Below, piece by piece: positions 61,382 through 64,000 of a stretch of 64,000 nucleotides of DNA. This DNA is from Polaribacter sp. SA4-10 (GTDB lineage Bacteria > Bacteroidota > Bacteroidia > Flavobacteriales > Flavobacteriaceae). The notes under the pieces were generated by a model. It made no database searches. It was not told where the DNA came from and worked only from the letters and a program-made list of their open reading frames with translations. Position numbers and translations under genes: made by a program. How positions within the stretch are numbered: position 1 is the stretch's first letter; every line of letters begins with the position of its first letter. The stretch lies in contig NZ_CP019331.1 of assembly GCF_002163835.1 (NCBI RefSeq), positions 1,711,001-1,775,000 on the forward strand, read 5' to 3'.

Positions 61382-62614
61382 ATGGATTATTTCTTAATAG
61401 CAACCGTTCTAATAGTGCTGTCAGCAGCTTTTGGATATATTAATACAAAGTTTTTGAAGCTGCCAAATACTATAGGTTTAATGCTGATAACCATACTGTT
61501 TACATTAGCCGTTTTTGCTTTAAGTTATTTTGATGACACCTTACTTATCAAAGAAAGAGAACTCATTACAAGTATTGATTTTAAAACAGTTCTTTTAGAT
61601 ATTATGCTAAGTTTTTTGCTATTTGCAGGAGCTTTACATACCAATTTTCAGCAATTAAAAATTCAACGAAAACCAGTATTAATTTTTGCAACTTTAGGAA
61701 CTTTAATATCTACTTTTTTAACAGGTATACTTGTTTTTTACGCACTTAAAATAATACATCTTGATGTTGATTTTATCTATTGCTTATTGTTTGGAGCATT
61801 GATTTCACCTACAGATCCTATAGCTGTTTTAGGAATTATGAAAAAAGTTGGCGCTCCAAAAAAATTAGAAACAAAAATTGTTGGAGAGTCATTATTCAAT
61901 GACGGAGTTGGAGTTGTAATCTTTTTAACAATCTATCAAATAGCAAAAGGTGGTAGCGAAATATCTGTAAGTCATATCGCAGAATTATTTTTAGTTGAAG
62001 TAGGTGGAGGTATTATTCTTGGAGGTATTATTGGTTGGGTAACTTACAGATTACTAAAAAGCATTGATGATTATGACACAGAAGTTATTATAACATTAGC
62101 TGCCGTTATGGGAGGAACGTTATGTGCCCAAAAGCTCCACTTATCGGCACCATTAGCAATCGTTACAGCAGGTTTAATTATTGGTACAGATACAGTTAGA
62201 AAATCTTCTATGAGTGACGTTACAGAAGTGTATGTAGATAAATTTTGGGAATTAATAGACGTTCTTTTAAATACGGTTCTTTTTGTTATGATTGGAATGG
62301 AAATTCTAGTTTTAACCTTAGATGCAAGTTACATTTTGGCTGGTTTTATAACAATTCCGTTATTATTAATTGCAAGATATATTTCGTTATTATTACCAAT
62401 AAAACTCTATGCGAAAAAATTAGATTTTGTTCCGAAAACAAATTTAATTATGACTTGGGGTGGCTTAAGAGGAGGTATTTCTATTGCTTTAGCTTTGAGC
62501 CTAACCCAAACAATGGAGCGTGATTTATTTTTAGTAATGACCTATATAATTGTTGTGTTTTCAATACTTATTCAAGGATTAACAGTTGGGAAATTAATAA
62601 AAAAATTCACTTAA
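61382..62614 (+). CDS. Sodium/proton antiporter, CPA1 (NhaP/NHE) family
   Basis: Inner-membrane cation/proton antiporter of 410 residues with about 12 helices. The transport motif [21 protein letters not shown] near residue 143 and [12 protein letters not shown] with the paired Asn-Asp are diagnostic of CPA1. [16 protein letters not shown] near residue 358 is a second family signature. No large cytoplasmic regulatory tail. It probably exports Na+ and regulates pH in a salty habitat. Confidence 0.93.
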   Translation: MDYFLIATVLIVLSAAFGYINTKFLKLPNTIGLMLITILFTLAVFALSYFDDTLLIKERELITSIDFKTVLLDIMLSFLLFAGALHTNFQQLKIQRKPVLIFATLGTLISTFLTGILVFYALKIIHLDVDFIYCLLFGALISPTDPIAVLGIMKKVGAPKKLETKIVGESLFNDGVGVVIFLTIYQIAKGGSEISVSHIAELFLVEVGGGIILGGIIGWVTYRLLKSIDDYDTEVIITLAAVMGGTLCAQKLHLSAPLAIVTAGLIIGTDTVRKSSMSDVTEVYVDKFWELIDVLLNTVLFVMIGMEILVLTLDASYILAGFITIPLLLIARYISLLLPIKLYAKKLDFVPKTNLIMTWGGLRGGISIALALSLTQTMERDLFLVMTYIIVVFSILIQGLTVGKLIKKFT

Positions 62615-62655
62615 TAAAATGTAATCTATTTTAAGATTGACTAACAATTTATAAA

Positions 62656-63804
62656 ATGAAATTCAACACAAAAACAATTCACGGAGGTCAAAAACCAGAA
62701 GAAGCTACAGGCGCAGTAATGCCTCCAATATTTCAAACATCTACATTTGCACAATCTAGTCCTGGTGTACATAAAGGATATGGATATGCTAGAGGAGCAA
62801 ACCCAACAAGAACTGCATTAGAGAATAGTTTTGCAGCAATTGAAAACGGAACTCATGGTTTTGCATTTTCATCAGGCATGTCTGCAATAGACTGTGTTTT
62901 ACGGTTATTAAACCCAGGAGATGAGGTTATTGCTGGAGATGACTTATATGGAGGAACCTACAGAATGTTTACTCAATTATTCAAAAAATACGGATTAGAA
63001 TTTACTTTTGTTGATATGGATTCTGTTACAAATGTTACAGATGCAATTAATGAAAGAACGAAATTAGTTTGGTTAGAAACACCAACAAATCCATTAATGA
63101 AAATTGCAGATATTGAGGCAATTTCAACTGCTGTGAAAGACGTAAACTCTGACATATTAATTTCTGTAGACAACACTTTTGCAACTCCTTATTTACAACA
63201 ACCTTTAACTTTAGGAGCAGATATTGTAATGCATTCTGCAACAAAATACTTAGGAGGACACTCAGATTTAATAATGGGAGCTTTAATAGTTAAAGATGCA
63301 AAATTAGCTGATGACATTCATTTTATTCAGTTTGCTGCAGGAGCAATTGCTGGCCCAATGGATTCTTTTTTGGCATTGCGTGGGATAAAAACATTACACC
63401 TTAGAATGCAACGTCATTGTGAAAATGGAAAAGCAGTTGCTAATTTCTTAAAGAATCACCCAAAAGTTGGATTGGTTTATTATCCAGGTTTTGAAAGTCA
63501 TCCAAACCATGAAATTGCAAAAAAACAAATGAAAGATTTTGGAGGAATGGTTTCTTTTCATTTAAAAGATAAAAGCAAAGAAGCTACTTTTAAATTTTTA
63601 GAAAACACTCATCTTTTTACGTTAGCAGAATCTTTAGGAGGTGTAGAAAGTTTAGCAAATCATCCAACAACAATGTCACACGCTTCAATTCCTGAACCAG
63701 AACGTTTAAAAATAGGAATTACAGATTCTTTAATTAGACTAAGTGTAGGTATAGAAGATGAAGAAGATTTATTGAAAGACTTAGAGCAAGCCTTGAATAG
63801 ATAA
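62656..63804 (+). CDS. Cystathionine gamma-synthase or related PLP trans-sulfuration enzyme
   Basis: PLP enzyme of 382 residues in methionine/cysteine metabolism. YGYARGANPTRTALE and FSSGMSAIDCVL are the cofactor phosphate contacts, the PLP Lys is in SATKYLGGHSDLIMG near residue 198, and SLGGVESLANHPTTMSHA closes the site. The pattern fits MetB, but cystathionine gamma-lyase and homocysteine synthase are close relatives and cannot be excluded. No SAM riboswitch is seen in the 41-bp spacer. Confidence 0.9.
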   Translation: MKFNTKTIHGGQKPEEATGAVMPPIFQTSTFAQSSPGVHKGYGYARGANPTRTALENSFAAIENGTHGFAFSSGMSAIDCVLRLLNPGDEVIAGDDLYGGTYRMFTQLFKKYGLEFTFVDMDSVTNVTDAINERTKLVWLETPTNPLMKIADIEAISTAVKDVNSDILISVDNTFATPYLQQPLTLGADIVMHSATKYLGGHSDLIMGALIVKDAKLADDIHFIQFAAGAIAGPMDSFLALRGIKTLHLRMQRHCENGKAVANFLKNHPKVGLVYYPGFESHPNHEIAKKQMKDFGGMVSFHLKDKSKEATFKFLENTHLFTLAESLGGVESLANHPTTMSHASIPEPERLKIGITDSLIRLSVGIEDEEDLLKDLEQALNR

Positions 63805-63816
63805 AATTAACCACAA

Positions 63817-63845
63817 ACAAAGAGTGTAAATGGCTCTCTTTTTAA
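63817..63845 (+). terminator. Weak terminator after the cystathionine synthase gene
   Basis: AAAGAG and CTCTCTTTTT can form a short stem with a T-run. The stem is short, so this is tentative. Confidence 0.35.
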
Positions 63846-63888
63846 ATCTACTAAATAATTAGATTTATTCAGCGAATCTAAGGGTGTC

Positions 63889-64000
63889 TTAATAGAATAG
63901 TGGAGTATTAAAATTGAGGTGATAAACCAATCCTAACTGCATATTAATTAACCATTCATTGCTTTTATTTTCAACAACACTTGCCTGTAAACCATCAATT
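63889..64000 (-). CDS. C-terminal end of an outer-membrane-like protein (partial)
   Basis: The minus strand is open from the window edge to TAA at 63889-63891. The 36 visible residues read IDGLQASVVENKSNEWLIN, then MQLGLVYHLNFNTPLFY. Alternating hydrophobic residues and a terminal aromatic residue suggest the last strands of an outer-membrane beta-barrel. Too little is present to name a family. Confidence 0.55.
   Translation of the reverse strand, partial: IDGLQASVVENKSNEWLINMQLGLVYHLNFNTPLFY

Noticed and set aside
62615..62655. Possible SAM riboswitch before the cystathionine synthase gene
   Set aside because: The spacer is only 41 bp and holds no conserved riboswitch core.

Overview
The window reads as the chromosome of an AT-rich marine member of the Flavobacteriaceae (Bacteroidota); a Polaribacter- or Tenacibaculum-like genus is a guess. 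Supporting signs are repeated TAnnTTTG -7 promoter elements in front of genes, almost no Shine-Dalgarno sequences, type IX secretion (T9SS) sorting domains, the mevalonate route, many lipoprotein peptidases (S9, M1, M20), POT peptide transporters and families such as DUF4407, DUF3127 and DUF4252. No transposase, phage, CRISPR array or rRNA was seen. One tRNA is present.

Layout. 1-2.5 kb: left-truncated copper-type P-type ATPase (CcoI-like) divergent from a Crp/Fnr regulator, with an FNR-like box between them. 2.6-6.4 kb: minus-strand operon of HMG-CoA reductase (fused to a DinB/DUF1569-like tail), GHMP kinase and a YhiN-type flavoprotein. 6.6-12.7 kb: DPP-IV-like peptidase, two POT transporters and a thioredoxin-like protein. 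12.7-17.4 kb: tightly packed minus operon surE, small membrane protein, lpxB, NlpC/P60 lipoprotein, comEC. 17.6-20.2 kb: Prc/Tsp protease and a thioesterase. 20.3-26.2 kb: complete galactose locus (SGLT-like symporter divergent from gntR-galM-galK-galT), then tRNA-Leu(UAG). 26.4-32.5 kb: M20, S9 and M1 peptidases and a cyclophilin lipoprotein. 32.6-35.7 kb: BlaI/M56 pair with a well-defined double operator, and a DUF4407 protein. 35.7-36.2 kb: a decayed obg GTPase copy. 36.2-41.1 kb: histidine kinase, PhnA, GNAT and adenine deaminase, separated by a repeat-rich intergenic stretch.

41.1-47.7 kb looks like an accessory insertion between housekeeping genes. It holds gene remnants at both ends, a Tet(M)-like ribosomal-protection GTPase of visibly higher GC, and a minus-strand cassette of a T9SS cargo protein, an unlisted 52-aa secreted peptide and a DUF1566-type surface protein. 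This cassette is the best candidate here for an undescribed system. 47.7-64 kb returns to housekeeping: purK-purE, greA, HIT protein, histidine kinase, flavin reductase, DUF3127, DUF1456, DedA-like, aat, mscL, alr-tdk, a glycosyltransferase, ArsC/Spx-like, DinB, a CPA1 antiporter, cystathionine gamma-synthase and the C-terminal end of an outer-membrane-like protein.

The genes suggest a protein- and peptide-degrading heterotroph: secreted and lipoprotein peptidases feed POT transporters, with galactose use by the Leloir pathway. Intergenic regions carry at least three families of short palindromic repeats, several nested or broken, and remnants of at least four dead genes.
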